A DNA stretch of 64,000 bases from Rhyzopertha dominica (GCA_025024175.1 QCXZ01000041.1:27957786-28021785); one strand, 5' to 3'. Positions 1-11,689 are shown, counted from the first letter of the stretch. Program-made: numbers and translations. The notes: generated by a model from the letters alone, not told the origin.

Positions 1-855
1 ATAACATTAAGATAATTTTGATATTCGGATATTCCATACTAAATGTATAAATCTTATTTCCGAAAACACTGTCGCTTTGTAGTATTGCAACACAAAGTGA
101 AAAAGAGAATGATTTTTTTTACTTTGTACAAGGAAACTTGACATATGGGATCATTTCAACATTTTAAACAATGTGGAAATTAAGTAAATTCTCAACAGAC
201 AGCGATTTATATGTATTTGATTAACAGAAGCAACTGTTTTGTTGAGGTTTCTCATTTACTGTTGATGGCATTGGCAGTTTCATCAGTAAAGCAGCACAAC
301 ACCCTACAAAGTTAATAAGGAGTTCCCCATCTCCAAGACCATAATATCGACTAAATATCATTCGCATTCAAGTTCACTTCAAATGTATGTATTTTATGCA
401 TATGCACTTACCCGAGATAATATTTTATTTTGCAATCGAGAAGTTGTTTAAAAGCTTTCATTTAAAAACACTATCCAAACAACACTCAGCATAAACTTGA
501 AAATGTATAGAAATACGTAAAAAATACTTTAAAAACAGAATTTTCTTTAGCCCTTTAGATACTAGTAATTTAATTACTGTCTTTTTAGATACGTCGTAAT
601 GACCTACGATAGTTTATACTGTTTATTACCTTCCTTGTAACACAAACATTTCATGATAAACCACTAGATAGCTGACCACAATTTTGTACTTGTGCACTTT
701 GTGTATTGGTATTTAATTACTTTAGATCGCCTGAATGCTTAGGGTTTTACTAGCATTACTAGTGCTTCACTTAATTACTAATTAACTGTCGGGCTTGGAA
801 TGGTTAAAGTCTACAAAGAGTNGATGAAACAAATCGTCCGTTGTTTGTAACCGTG
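1..855. other. AT-rich stretch without a recognised gene
   Basis: I see no convincing exon or repeat here. The short open frames are chance. If the receptor to the right continues 5', this is probably intron. Confidence 0.4.
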
Positions 856-1633
856 TACAGGGTGGTCCAGTTACCGTGCTCTCCCAATTGACGCCTTTAT
901 TTGTGATCTTAGAGAAAAATGTTTTAAATAAAAGTTGTAGCGGCCAAGGAGTACTCGATAACGCAATATAACACATTTATGCAGCGTTGCGAGATTTCGA
1001 GTACCGAACCAAACTTACATTTTTTTAAATAAAACTACCTACTTTTTATGCCGGATTTGGATTATACATCAAATTCTGAGCAAAAGATTGTTAAGATAAA
1101 TATGCTTTAAAATTAAAGGTTTCCGAGATACGCACCCATGAGGATAATAATCATAATCTGGCATAAAAAGTTGGTAGTTCCATTAAAAAAAATGCAAGTT
1201 TGGTTTACTACTAAAAATCTGGCAACGCTGTATAAATTTGTTATACTACGTTATCGAATACTCCTTGGTAGCTACAACCTTTATTTAAAACATTTTTTGC
1301 TAAAACTTCAAATAAAGCCGTCAATTGGGTGAGCACGATAACTGGACCACTCATGCGTATCTCCGAAACCGTTAATTTTAGAGCACATCTATCTTAATAA
1401 TTTTTGGGTCAAAATTTGATGTGTAATCCAAATCCGGCATAAAAAATAGGTGGTACTATTTAAAAAAAATGCTAGTTTAGTCGGGTACTCGAAATCTGGC
1501 AACGCTGTGTAAATTTGCTATATTGCGTTATCGAGTACTCCTTGGCAGCTACAACTTTTATTTGAAACATTTTTCTCTAAGATCACAAATAAAGCCGTCA
1601 ATTGGGTGAGCACGATAACTGGACCACCCTGTA
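856..1633. mobile_element. Composite mariner-type MITE with inverted and tandem units
   Basis: The element starts TACAGGGTGGTCCAGTTA and ends with its inverse, CTGGACCACCCTGTA. The outer TA is compatible with a Tc1/mariner TA target duplication. It contains three related units. Unit 1 (about 856-1120) is inverted relative to units 2 (about 1121-1352) and 3 (about 1353-1633), which are in tandem. Each unit carries a recognisable core (AATTGGGTGAGCACGATAA and CTCCTTGG-AGCTACAAC). There is no transposase frame, so it is non-autonomous. Degenerate relatives lie at 18725-18830 and 19235-19536. Confidence 0.75.
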
Positions 1634-1962
1634 CAAACCTGCAGTTAATCTGTTTTAAACGCTCTGGTTTTACTGCCTTTTTTTGGGTTGTACGCATTAT
1701 AATATTGCTCTACNGATATATTTAGAAATTTATTTTATGACACTACTTTATGACAAGTTTGGTTTTAAGTTTTGCCATAGCTTTGCTGTTTATTTTACAT
1801 AATGCCGATTTTGATTACAAAGGGAAAAATATTGCTAATCATGCCTAATCAATCATGCGTAATCATTGTACGAGTATTAATCAACTAGTTTGGCAGTTAT
1901 TTATTATCTTTTTCTGCTATTGGTCTAACACATTCACAATCACATCAACCAACTATTCGCAG

Positions 1963-2031
1963 ACACAATGTTAAACTTAGAGCACAGCTCGTTTACCTGC
2001 GTTCACTACGACGGTCCGTACCGAATTCCAG
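1963..2031 (+). CDS. Probable small exon of sulfakinin receptor-like gene (third intracellular loop)
   Basis: A 69-bp block is bounded by an acceptor (TATTCGCAG) and a good donor (CAG|GTAACT). One frame is open and encodes a basic stretch including VYLRSLRRSVPNS, as expected for a receptor third intracellular loop. It leaves in phase 2, which matches the acceptor at 3490-3491 and so reads into the next receptor exon without a shift. Splice sites and phase are the only support. I recognise no homology in so short a piece. Confidence 0.4.
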
Positions 2032-4772
2032 GTAACTACAAAACAGCATTACTGAAAACAGCCATTGAAATCGTTAGCTATCTACATTTAATTTTCAATA
2101 TTGATATGCAATCAAACCTTATAAATATTGTATCCTTCTATTAAACTACTAATACATCCTATCTGGGTCAACTTATGATTACATTCACACTGGATTTAAA
2201 TATGAAACACATAAAGCCGGTTTCTCTTCTCCATTTTAAGCTAAAATCAACTCTATTTTTAAAATCTAAACCAATCACATACCCTAATTTAAGGTGTTGT
2301 CATGGTTACAGGGTTGATTTTAGCTAACATCAACTTTAAGAGGGGCGTTTACCTAGAGCGAATCGGGTCATTTTAAGCACCTACCGTTTTACATTTTACC
2401 GAGTTATTTGAAACTTTTTCGAAGTGAAATTTCGACATGGCAATGACAAAAGATGTAGCTACAACGTAGAGTTCGAGTTTTTTCTGAATTTGGTACAGTA
2501 ATGTAAATATTTGTTGTTATACTTTGCTTAAAAATGCGTATTTTTGGCGAGTTATATCTCGAAAACTAAGGCATATAAACGAAAAATTCGAACTCCACGT
2601 TGTAGCTACATATTTCTTTGTATACTACCAAAAACATGAGCACGATAAATGAGTAAAAACATTCAAAAAATCTAAAACCGCAAACCCTTTCGCACGAGTC
2701 CGTCACGAGAGCAGAATGCGAATGCCCATCCCCACTAGGTCCGTCGCGTGGTATCCAGTGAACAGTGAGGCTAAGATACAATCCTGTCGGGAATGATCGA
2801 GCGGTATACGATCTATTCCGATATGACTGGATTTCTGTCTGCCGAAGCAATGGGGAGGCGGAAGGAAAATTGTCATAAAAGTTCATACAGAAATTATGCA
2901 GTTAGAATGAAATGTTATATAGTTCATATTTACAGAAATAAATGGGTTATTCCATATTTTGAATAACCTGGTATAATATCATAGTAAGTTACTAATATCA
3001 TGCTTACTTTTTTATGCACACCTTACAGTCAGCAATTTTCCGAATATTAGTTTAGCCCGTCTGTTGCTCGTACGATCTTTGTGCGATGTCAACCTATCGG
3101 CTACCCTCTTACGTCCGATGTCCCGTTGGTAATATGGGTTGCATAATTTACATTTCTGCCCGATCGCTCCAAGTAAATGCCCCTCTTAACAGAGAATCGG
3201 AACCGACCTATCGACATCACAAGGTCGTTATTGTACTGCGATAGAAGTGTAGGTACTCCTTTATTGCTGCAAACTGTGTTACTGTACTACTTGTAATAGA
3301 TATCATTTCAGTAATGTCTGTGTATCTGAACATGTACATTTTATTAATTCAGCTCTACACATCATACTTCCAGCGGCAATGATGTTTTCAAAATAATAGT
3401 TAAAATAATAAATCATAAGTTCGTATTGTATATACTCTCTTATTATGTCTGTTTTTACAATGTTTAAGGTTCGTTTACCGTCGTCCACCAGTAAAGCCAC
3501 ATATCAAGACTGCACAAAAACCGAGACAACCGTTGTACCTCGGTGCGAATTGAGCAGTCCAACTTCGGAACCTGTGACTAATGGTTTCTGTCAACCGGAA
3601 TCCGATGTAGATGAAACAACTTATACTTTTAGCAGACACGCAATCAGATCTAATTATATGGACAAAAGTATAGAAGCTAAAAAGAAGGTAAATGTACATG
3701 ATTAAACAGCATACTTTTTTTGTTAAACGGCTTCTTTTAGGTGATCAGGATGTTGTTCGTAGTAGTAGCCGAATTCTTCATCTGCTGGGCGCCTCTACAC
3801 GTCCTAAATACATGGTATCTGTTTGATCCAGACGTAGTCTACAAATATGTAGGATCGACTGGCGTTTCTTTAGTACAGCTGTTAGCCTACATTAGTTCAT
3901 GTTGCAATCCTATTACCTATTGCTTCATGAATCGAAAATTTAGGCAGGCATTTCTGGGTGTGTTCAACTGCTACAGGTAAGAACGGAATATACAACACAT
4001 TTGAATACCTTCACTTAAAATAAATATTGCTTATTTGAGATTAAAAAATACATAAAGTAAAATCGGTGTTCACTAGAGTACACTACACATGGGCCAAGGA
4101 TTTTAATACGCATATATTCTATATCATTTTAGACTGGCAAACTTGCAAATTGGGAATTTATTCTTGGAATGACTTACCATTTCATATATGGGGTCTTTAA
4201 TTTTCATATTTCGTTAATTTAGCAAGACTGCTTGTTCTCTAGATTACTATTGATCTTATGATCAGGTTGGACGAGATATACTTTATATGCTCGTAGTTAA
4301 TTATTGTATCGATCCCAGTAGCACAAATAGGTGATTTATGAGCAATGAATAAGATTTTTCAATGTTACTTTGCCCTTAAATAGCTACTGCTATACAATTT
4401 GGTAATACTAAAAAGGTTTTACACAATCATTAATAAAATATTAGTTTCGGTTGATTCAAACAAGGCAGAAATTTTACTCTATCTTAGCCAGTCTATATGA
4501 AGTTTTTTGTTAACTTAGCTATGGTTTTGTACATCCTATGGAAAGCAAATATTTATGTACATGAACTGCATTTTATTTTCAGCGTATGCTGCTGCTGTCC
4601 ATGCTTAAGTCCCGAGATTGCCGGACATGGTGCTAGAAGCGTACTGCAAGGCAATTGTGTCAGTAAAATAGCCCAAAACAACTCTGATATATCTGCCAAC
4701 GATTCCACTGCACTTTATGTGGGCAGAGCAAGCACTATTGGGCGCTCCGGTATGTACTGGTGCGCTATCTAG
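1963..4772 (+). CDS. Sulfakinin / cholecystokinin-like neuropeptide receptor (class A GPCR), 3' part
   Basis: The 3' half of a rhodopsin-family receptor for sulfakinin, the arthropod CCK-like peptide that controls satiety and gut motility through Gq/Gs at the plasma membrane. Exons in order: possible 1963-2031, 3492-3687, 3741-3976 and 4583-4772. TM6 contains FFICWAP, the family's FxxCWxP motif. TM7 reads SSCCNPITYCFMN, a variant of NPxxY (NPITY) shared with CCK/sulfakinin receptors. Helix 8 (RKFRQAFLGVF) follows, then a cysteine cluster (VCCCCPC) suited to palmitoylation. The bases encoding AKKK join VIRMLF across a 53-bp intron with phase conserved. TM1-TM5 must lie upstream of the window. 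The TM6-TM7 core fits insect sulfakinin receptors better than other GPCRs known to me. The exact C-terminus is unsure. Confidence 0.85.
2334..3195. mobile_element. Non-autonomous inverted-repeat element with internal hairpin
   Basis: The left end at 2334-2377 (TTAAGAGGGGCGTTTACC...) is matched in inverse at about 3145-3195 over some 45 bases with scattered mismatches. Inside, 2452-2485 and 2577-2612 form a second inverted repeat around the core TAGCTACAACGT. The right half is GC-richer than the surroundings, yet no reading frame is recognisable. Most likely a decayed MITE or non-coding DNA transposon. Family not identified. Confidence 0.5.
3492..3687 (+). CDS. Receptor exon: third intracellular loop up to TM6
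   Basis: Encodes a hydrophilic, Ser/Thr-rich loop (ELSSPTSEPV, DETTYTFS) ending in the basic KSIEAKKK just before TM6. The donor is AAG|GTAAAT. The start is uncertain: the acceptor at 3490-3491 (CCACCAG) fits the phase of the 1963-2031 exon. An alternative AG at 3467-3468 would add seven to eight residues. Confidence 0.7.
3741..3976 (+). CDS. Receptor exon: TM6, extracellular loop 3, TM7, helix 8
   Basis: The acceptor CTTCTTTTAG is followed by VIRMLFVVVAEFFICWAP (TM6). The short loop contains YLFDPDVVYKYVG, and TM7 contains LLAYISSCCNPITYCFMN. The donor is CTACAG|GTAAGA, leaving two bases of a codon (phase 2). This is the most diagnostic host exon in the left third of the window. Confidence 0.92.
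4583..4772 (+). CDS. Receptor C-terminal tail exon
   Basis: The acceptor ATTTTATTTTCAG joins the previous exon in phase and gives SVCCCCPCLSPE, a cysteine cluster typical of palmitoylated GPCR tails. A Ser/Thr/Asn-rich tail follows (NNSDISANDSTALY). The frame can stop at 4770-4772, or the exon can be spliced at 4749 (CTCCG|GTATGT), a good donor. If spliced to the AG at 8551-8552, only about ten more residues would be added before a stop. Confidence 0.65.
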
Positions 4773-7700
4773 AGAGTAAATATTATATACATCCAATGTT
4801 TTAATATTTGTATTTGTTATGTGCACGATATAATAATTACTCCCGAGTGTAGATATGTCATATGTTGATAGAATATGTAATTATACCCAGCGTCTATCTC
4901 TCAAATCCACATAGACTTACTCATGTTGAGTAGTTATATTTAGAACAATACATATAGAAAGTTACTCGAATTAGAACACAGAGATCTGCAGACGAAATAT
5001 TGAGTAGTAATAGGCTAAAGAGCTCCATGTCACGTCACTATCACTTTATTTTATATCTAACTCTCCTGCAGTATCTACTAACATAGCTTGTTACTAGGAA
5101 ATCCGAAAGCGCATACTGTTTCTCAAATAACCGCCACATTGTTGTCTGGCATTAAGAAACAACCTTAATGCGGGTATTTAGTTACTAATTATAATTATCA
5201 CCTCATGCTAATTAAAATAGTTGGTAAAAATAGGTCAACACATTTACACTTCTATACTATTATTAGATATTATCTAAAACAATATCTACGACTAACATAA
5301 GTAAACATTTATTCAACCGCTTCTCTTTAAAGATTAAATAATTAGTAATTAAGCATGCCCTGTCGTTTAAAGTTATCTGCAGCCACTATCATAGTGCATA
5401 ATAGCTGCATTCGTAAATCCACCATAATTCGTAATTCTGTGCAGCCTGATCTTGATCGATTCAAGTGGACTTGGCTCAAATTGCGGCGATTAGGTTCATC
5501 TTCGACCTTAATGATATGAAGTCAAGCACTCCCCGAGGTATGTGCCCGAACAATGCTTGCGAGGGTTAATATTTTGTGCATTGTTACTTAATTATTTGTA
5601 CTGCCTTCACATTAATCAGTTGTTATTCATAATCATCATCAGTATCACGTGCGAAAGATGCCAACAAGTTAGATCGTTTACATTCTCCTAATGCGCCTGA
5701 TATCGCAAGTTAATACAAATACGAGCAAACCCACTAAAAGTAAAAGTGATTTCTCTATTATAAGGTATGAGTGCGGCAACTCCAAAAATAGTTTGTTTTA
5801 TTGTTGCGCATAGAGTATACATATTATTACAAACTGTCGGCCATCATTAGTATCTCCGCATCTTAGAAAACCAGTAGGGTTCTTAAGTTTTTGCTGAAGT
5901 CATGTCAGACCAAAGCGTCATTGATCATCGTGACAAAGCCAGCGATTGGCACGTTCTGCTGATGTTTCCAGTTTTCTTGTAAAATTTTCTATTACTAATT
6001 TGATGTTCTATCCTTAATCTGTATTTTACTATTTCAAGCCAATTCGGCTTCCCTTAACCTTAAACTTGCAAATGACCACTGTATAGCACGTAGTGCCTGC
6101 CCTATTAGTCAGTTACTAACTTTAACTTAATTCCGATTAAGTGAACTCTCAAATGTTAAGGGCTTCTGCTACTACGACTCCAACTCGTATGAAGGAATAC
6201 CATCCTTTTTCAAGGATTAATATGTCTACCGTAATGAGCTACTGTGTATTATTATTAAACATTCGTCTGCAACTACATTTCAAACAGCACATTTGCTTGT
6301 TTTTGTATGAATTTCGGTATCAAAGCCTGGCTTGAAGATTTAAATACAGAACGCACAATAAGATGTTTAGTTGTACAGGATACAGGATACGTCACTTTTT
6401 AACAACAGTAAAAGCAAAGCAAAACTTCTTTACATATTTTCAAAAATGTCTATTTATATACTAGGAAGGGACTAACTTATTTTCAATTTTGGAGTCACCA
6501 TCTCGTTTAAATCTCATGCCTTACGATCTTCCCGTTTAACACCATCTCTGGACTATACTAATTTTATACCTTAGCACTGTTTGGAAAAACTTGCAATTTG
6601 CAGACCTCGATAATCATATCCATATATCACGAATCATTAAAATAGAACAGGAGTGTTGATGAAGCCAAATGGTAAACGTAAGATATCATAGTGTCCATCG
6701 GGTGTAGCATAACTTCTTTTCTATCGAAATAGGACTGTAAAATACCGAAAAGAAATTTAATATTGTGTTTCTCCCTATATAATCATCCATGGTAGAAAGG
6801 GATATGTATATTTCTTTGTTTTTTGTTTTGTTTAGTACTTTAATGTATCGATTGATGCACATTAGATTATCCCATATTTATCGCAGACTAGCAAAATTGG
6901 ACTAGATTAGATTTGGATCATTGCTTTAAATGCAATGCGCTTTGATAAAGATGACCGGTTTAAGGCTTATACAGAATCGATTTTCTGTTAGCACAGTCAA
7001 TTTTCACTTGGATGTATTTCGTGTTCCCTAGTTCGATTCATGTGCAAAACCAAATGTGTATCTTGTTTATCTGTCTGTCAGAAGAATTTATGTTAATAAA
7101 TTGTTCATTTGGTCTTTTAGTTTATATCACTTAATTACCGGCTTAAATAATTATTACAGCGGGACCCTATGTAAACGTTTGATTTGTCTGGATTGTCTGG
7201 AGCCGAACTTCATAAACGGGAAACAGCCCCTTGATACTGAAATTTTACTATAATTGTCGCACAAGAAAATTCGATGATTACTTGATTACTAAATTATGGT
7301 AAGCATTAGATTTAATTCTTTTGCTACTGACTACCATAATACAATATGTGCGTTTCTTGCAAAAGTCGACAAAACTGGTGACGATTCTTATTATTAATTC
7401 GTGCTCATGTTCATCCATTAGTTAATTATAAAAGGTTAATCTTAACGCTTATCTTTTTTGAAACTGTCCCTTACTACTGTGTTCCCCATTAACCTCTCAA
7501 CTACAGAGAAAGCATTACACTGATTTAAAAAAATTATGGACTTGAACTTTGTTTTTGACTAATTATAATGCAGTGAAATTGATTACGCGATTATCATTTT
7601 ACTGATATTGCCATGTCCGCTTTAATTATCGTTTTTAAATATACATTCCCAATTTTCTGAGGTTACTGCCGAATTAATTTAATAATTGTTTTACCATTTC

Positions 7701-8552
7701 GTAATGTATTGATTTCAATCTTCAGATGTACAAATGCTGCATACAAATGGTGCTCAATTTGTGCGTTTTGTATGCTACTTGTTTAGTTTTGCAGATTTTC
7801 GTGAAACAATAATTTTGTATAAGTTTTGTCCATAGCGAGTTCTATGAATTTAGGCGCACCTGGAAATAACTGAATTCACTAGGAAATTCTTCCATTCAGT
7901 CTTCCTTTTAATTTAAGTACGAAATTAGTAGTTGTTAGATCATCTTATTGGTACGTTCTGCCGCAGTCGTTTGCCTTCCATATCAAGTCATTAACAGTTA
8001 TGTCGGAACCTGACAACAGTTTGTCATGTTTGAATAAATTAAAATTCATTGGGATATGTGAGAAAGAATTCTCAACCACACTTGCATATGACAGCTTGTT
8101 TCCTTATCCGCGGCAACTACCGCTATTCTAAACACTTCTTTTGTTGAATTCCGCAGATTGCTGTTAGTTTGCATTGCTTCACGCGGCTTTAAACGAAGTT
8201 CATACCTGACTCCCTGATATAAAATTTATCTCTGTTTTACGCTCATTACGACTCAATATTTAGTATATCTGTTAAAAAAGCCGATATCCACAACTTGTCA
8301 CTAAGCAAGGCAATAATTACTACTAATCAGCGAATAATTAGCCCTCTTAATTATGTACAAAAAAGGAATGCATGAGAAGTAAATTATTTTTGTGTTGCCG
8401 AAATAAGTATTTACCTTTAGAACACATCGCCTTAAATACAGCATTCTCTTTATGAGACATTCAACTCCTGTATATGATATTCATAATTCTCGAAATACAG
8501 AGAGATTCAGTTTTATAAAAGATAAATATGACTTCTATGAATGTTTGTTGCA
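4773..8552. other. Intergenic or intronic AT-rich stretch
   Basis: No transposase, RNA gene or convincing exon was recognised. The open frames at 6141-6335 and 7056-7253 have no family signature. The stretch is either downstream of the receptor or a 3.8-kb intron leading to the exon candidate at 8.55 kb. Confidence 0.4.
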
Positions 8553-8787
8553 GAAGTGCTGGTGTTGGAAGCCGAGGATCGTGTTTAGCAGCGGTTCAGA
8601 GTGCGCCGGTGTATCCTCATCCGCGAGCACTTCGAGGTTAGCTCAAGTGATAGCGGCGCCACCTGACGATGAATCTTTCAGGTACAGAATAACATGGGTA
8701 CGGCCGACATCTGGTAATGGACGACCTCCATCCTGCAGTTCATCGACAGCCAACTTAAGCCACAATAGCTTCCACTTGTATGCCTAA
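8553..8787 (+). CDS. Possible alternative 3' exon of the receptor
   Basis: A GC-rich island in AT-rich DNA. It is preceded by the acceptor-like TGTTTGTTGCAG and has one long frame: KCWCWKPRIVF, then a Ser-rich tail ending HSFHLYA before a stop. The CWCW cluster after helix 8 would make sense in a receptor tail. However, joining the AG at 8551-8552 to the phase-2 donor at 3976 gives a different frame, with a stop after about 29 residues. Using the inner AG ending at 8590-8592 puts the long frame in phase but drops the CWCW part. It could also belong to another gene. Confidence 0.35.
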
Positions 8788-9844
8788 CAAGCCTCCTAAA
8801 CTCAAAGGAATTGTGCATTAACGTTTTAATCAGACTTAGGTGACTAACCTAATTCTAATATAATAATGTGATTGTGCAACGATTTTTCTACTAATTCTTA
8901 CTATTAATCGCCGGTATCTGGTACACTGGTACTTTTAAAGTTTGGTGTCTACGCTCAAAAATGGCGTGTTGTCCTATTAGTATCAATTGTAGATTTTTAA
9001 TTCATTGGCATTTACAGTCTTATTTACCTGGATATAAAATGGTTATTGTAGATATCTTAACAAAATGGAAAACAAAACTTACCAGGAAAAATAAATATAT
9101 CAGACTGTAGGAGGAATTTAACCATATCTTCTGAGTGTCTGGTAAGTCTGCTATTTTATTTATATCCGAATATTACCTATCTAATAGAAATGGGCATAGA
9201 TTTCTCGCAAAAGCTTTACATTTACCACAATTTAATTCGTTGATAGTATAATATTTAAGAATTTTAGATTGACTGAATTCTGTTTCAAAACTAAACTTGA
9301 CTATACCTATCTGTTTCTATTATGTACATGGAGGACATGTGTACTATAAGAGAAGGTTAAATGGGAACAAGTGTACTTTTTTACTCTTCACGATGTAAAA
9401 ATTGTTTTTGAATTACTTGTTTCTTCGCAACTTCTTTGATGGTCTTTGGATAACGAAAATGTGCGTTCTTAAACCACAACAGTTATTAATTTAGAACTGC
9501 GCTTGGGGTTTGAATGATAATCACTATGTTTCTTTTTATGCCCGCCTTATCTGATTAAAAGAGCAATATTACAATTGGTGATTCTTTACAAAAACGGAGC
9601 GAACAGATGCAAAAAACAGTATACGCTCCCGGCCTTTAAATTTTTTTTTCGATTCAACCGTTCACACAGCGAAGAGCTAACTAGTCTAGGGAGTATTAAG
9701 GCAAAACGAAAGAAATGTTTAACTATATTCAGACAACAAAGTGCAAGTCCCACCATCTATCAATTGCTAAAGGTTTCTAGCGCTTGATACGAACTTTAAA
9801 AAGGTTGACATTACAGTTTGGCCTAGTTAGTAGTGAATACCATT
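8788..9844. other. AT-rich stretch, nothing recognised
   Basis: No exon signature, inverted repeat or transposase similarity seen. Confidence 0.35.
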
Positions 9845-10080
9845 TCATCGTGGTAAAGCTTTCAGCTGGATTGGATGGCCACCGACCAAACGGACCAAGT
9901 CCAGCACATACTGAAATCTGTAGCATAAAATGTGCGCGATGACCCTAAACAGTCCACCGTACGCTACAAATTGGCGTATCTTGCGTAAAGATTTCAATGT
10001 AAAAGCATACAAAATCGAACTTGTCCAAGAAACCTGCGTCGCTTGATCAATAGGTTGGCCGTGGAACTGCTCAATGTTTT

Positions 10081-10100
10081 CATTCATTCATTCATTCATT
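10081..10100. repeat. (CATT)5 microsatellite
   Basis: Five perfect CATT units inside the decayed mariner transposase. Confidence 0.85.
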
Positions 10101-10278
10101 GCAGCGCAGAATTTTGTTCAGTAACGGTTACCTTGTCTATAACCNNCCTCTGGTNGAGACAAATGTAGATAGGGACAGGATCTTGCCAATAAAACCGTGA
10201 CAGACAGATCCTTTAAACATTTTTCACTAGTAATCTAATGTTTTTGAAAAAGTACGTACTTACTTTCCCTATAGCCAG

Positions 10279-10473
10279 TCACTCGCATACACGACGGGGA
10301 GCGAGGCTCACATGAATGACCTTGAGATAATCTGCTGCTTCTAGCGCAGATGCCGGTTCCAACTTGCAGCAATGCTTCACCTCCTGGCACAGACACACTA
10401 GGCCGGTGCTACTGTCGTTTTGCACCACTTGGATCACCCTTCGCAGACTCACAACCTCGTAGAGCTCAACAAA
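10279..10473 (-). CDS. Exon-like open frame, product unknown
   Basis: On the - strand, an acceptor-like TATTTATAG at 10474-10482 opens a 64-codon frame rich in normal protein composition (VELYEVVSLRRVIQVV, LVCLCQEVKHCCKLE, ALEAADYLKVIHV), ending with TGA at 10279-10281. It has no ATG, so if real it is an internal or terminal exon. It lies in the DNA inserted between the two mariner blocks and may be carried by a transposon or retrocopy. I do not recognise the family. Confidence 0.25.
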   Translation of the reverse strand, partial: FVELYEVVSLRRVIQVVQNDSSTGLVCLCQEVKHCCKLEPASALEAADYLKVIHVSLAPRRVCE

Positions 10474-11137
10474 CTATAAATATGTTGGGAATCGCCTACG
10501 TACAGCCGCTGGCTGTCGAGTTCTTCTAACCACTCTCAACTACTGTCATTCAGTGCCAATGAACTGAGTGAACGACCGCTGCTGCCACCTACTAGCCGTA
10601 TGCCGTACCCCGTTGACATTTCAACGCGAACCCCTGGCCCTCTAGCCGCCAAGCACTTGCATGCGTTGGTCCGCTGACCATTACTATGCAGGTCCGTGAC
10701 GTACTCCACAAACGCACCTAAAACAACTACGAAATTCAAATTCTAATAGTTCCCCTTACAAGTGTTAAAGCCCATTCCTGGAATTCTGGCTCGATACATA
10801 CGTTGATAGGCAAAAGACGGATTTGAGGTGACGAGCAGCCCAAAGCACTTATTCAAAAACTGGCAATGTATCCGGCAAGATACAGTATTTTGAAGGTTTA
10901 TGGGCTGGTAAAATTATCAATCCATATTTTTGTAAAGATAGTGGCAACCGTTATCGCGCCTTGATAACGGACGATCTCTTACCTGAAACTCAAGCCCGTG
11001 ATTTTTGTGATATCTGGTTTCAACAAAACAGCACCACTTGCCATACAGCACTCAAAACAATGAGAATTTTTCGGTTTCGCTGAATGCACAATGCAGCAAA
11101 GGTAGAAAAGTGTGATGAACGATGTACCTACAACATC

Positions 11138-11400
11138 CGCACACCGCACATCTGATACGGTATACTTGTACCGTTCTGATACCTACAATACAACACGTCG
11201 ACACCGAATCACGGCACGGTCCGCACATCGCAGGTGTGCTGATAAATACGATATATTCGTGCCGTTCTCATAAATGCAATAGGCAGCTCGACGCCGTATT
11301 TCGCCGCGGTCCGCACACCCGCACAGTGACAAGACAAATGTGCTACGAGTATACGACAAAAGAGTCGTATCAGCACCGCAAATCTTGCAGTCGCTAAATT
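11138..11400. repeat. Degenerate ~84-90 bp tandem repeat
   Basis: Three units begin CGCACA(C/T)CGCA: 11138-11221, 11222-11311 and 11312 onward (partial). Units 1 and 2 share CCGTTCT-ATA, CGACRCCG and CGGTC blocks. The stretch is GC-richer than its neighbours and gives overlapping spurious frames on both strands. It is unlikely to be coding. Confidence 0.6.
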
Positions 11401-11689
11401 TGAAGGACTCGCACATGTACGACACATCTCTACTCTGTAGAGTTGACAGACACAATGGGTATGTAAGATGGCCTCCACGTTCTTTATAAAAGATAGCTTT
11501 CTTAAAAGCCCCGTTTTCACCGAAGAAACTTATAGAAACTTTTTGTTGACTGTTTTGCAAACTTTCAGTAACATATATAAATTTTTGTTTCCACCAAAGA
11601 ACTATTGTTAAGTGACAAATGTCGCTTGTACCTGCTTAGCTCGTGAAAGAGCAAGTGAGTGTTTCCACTGTGAGATAAGTCGCGCAACA

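Larger units (their letters stand above)
9845..11083 (+). pseudogene. Decayed mariner-like (DDE) transposase, split by inserted DNA
   Basis: Two + strand blocks resemble an insect mariner-like transposase in the right order. At 9972-10030 the frame reads RILRKDFNVKAYKIELVQE, the family's helix-turn-helix region. From 10892 it reads GLWAGKIINPYF, then FQQNSTTCHTALKTMR. The latter corresponds to the D-containing FQQDGATCH motif, with the catalytic Asp replaced by Asn. Between the blocks, about 10105-10850 is unrelated GC-richer DNA. A CATT microsatellite (10081-10100) interrupts the first block. Stops and shifts are frequent, so it is dead. Confidence 0.7.

Noticed and set aside
11183..11560. 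Overlapping 125- and 103-codon frames on the - strand
   Set aside because: They arise from the GC-rich tandem repeat in two frames at once and show no protein family features.
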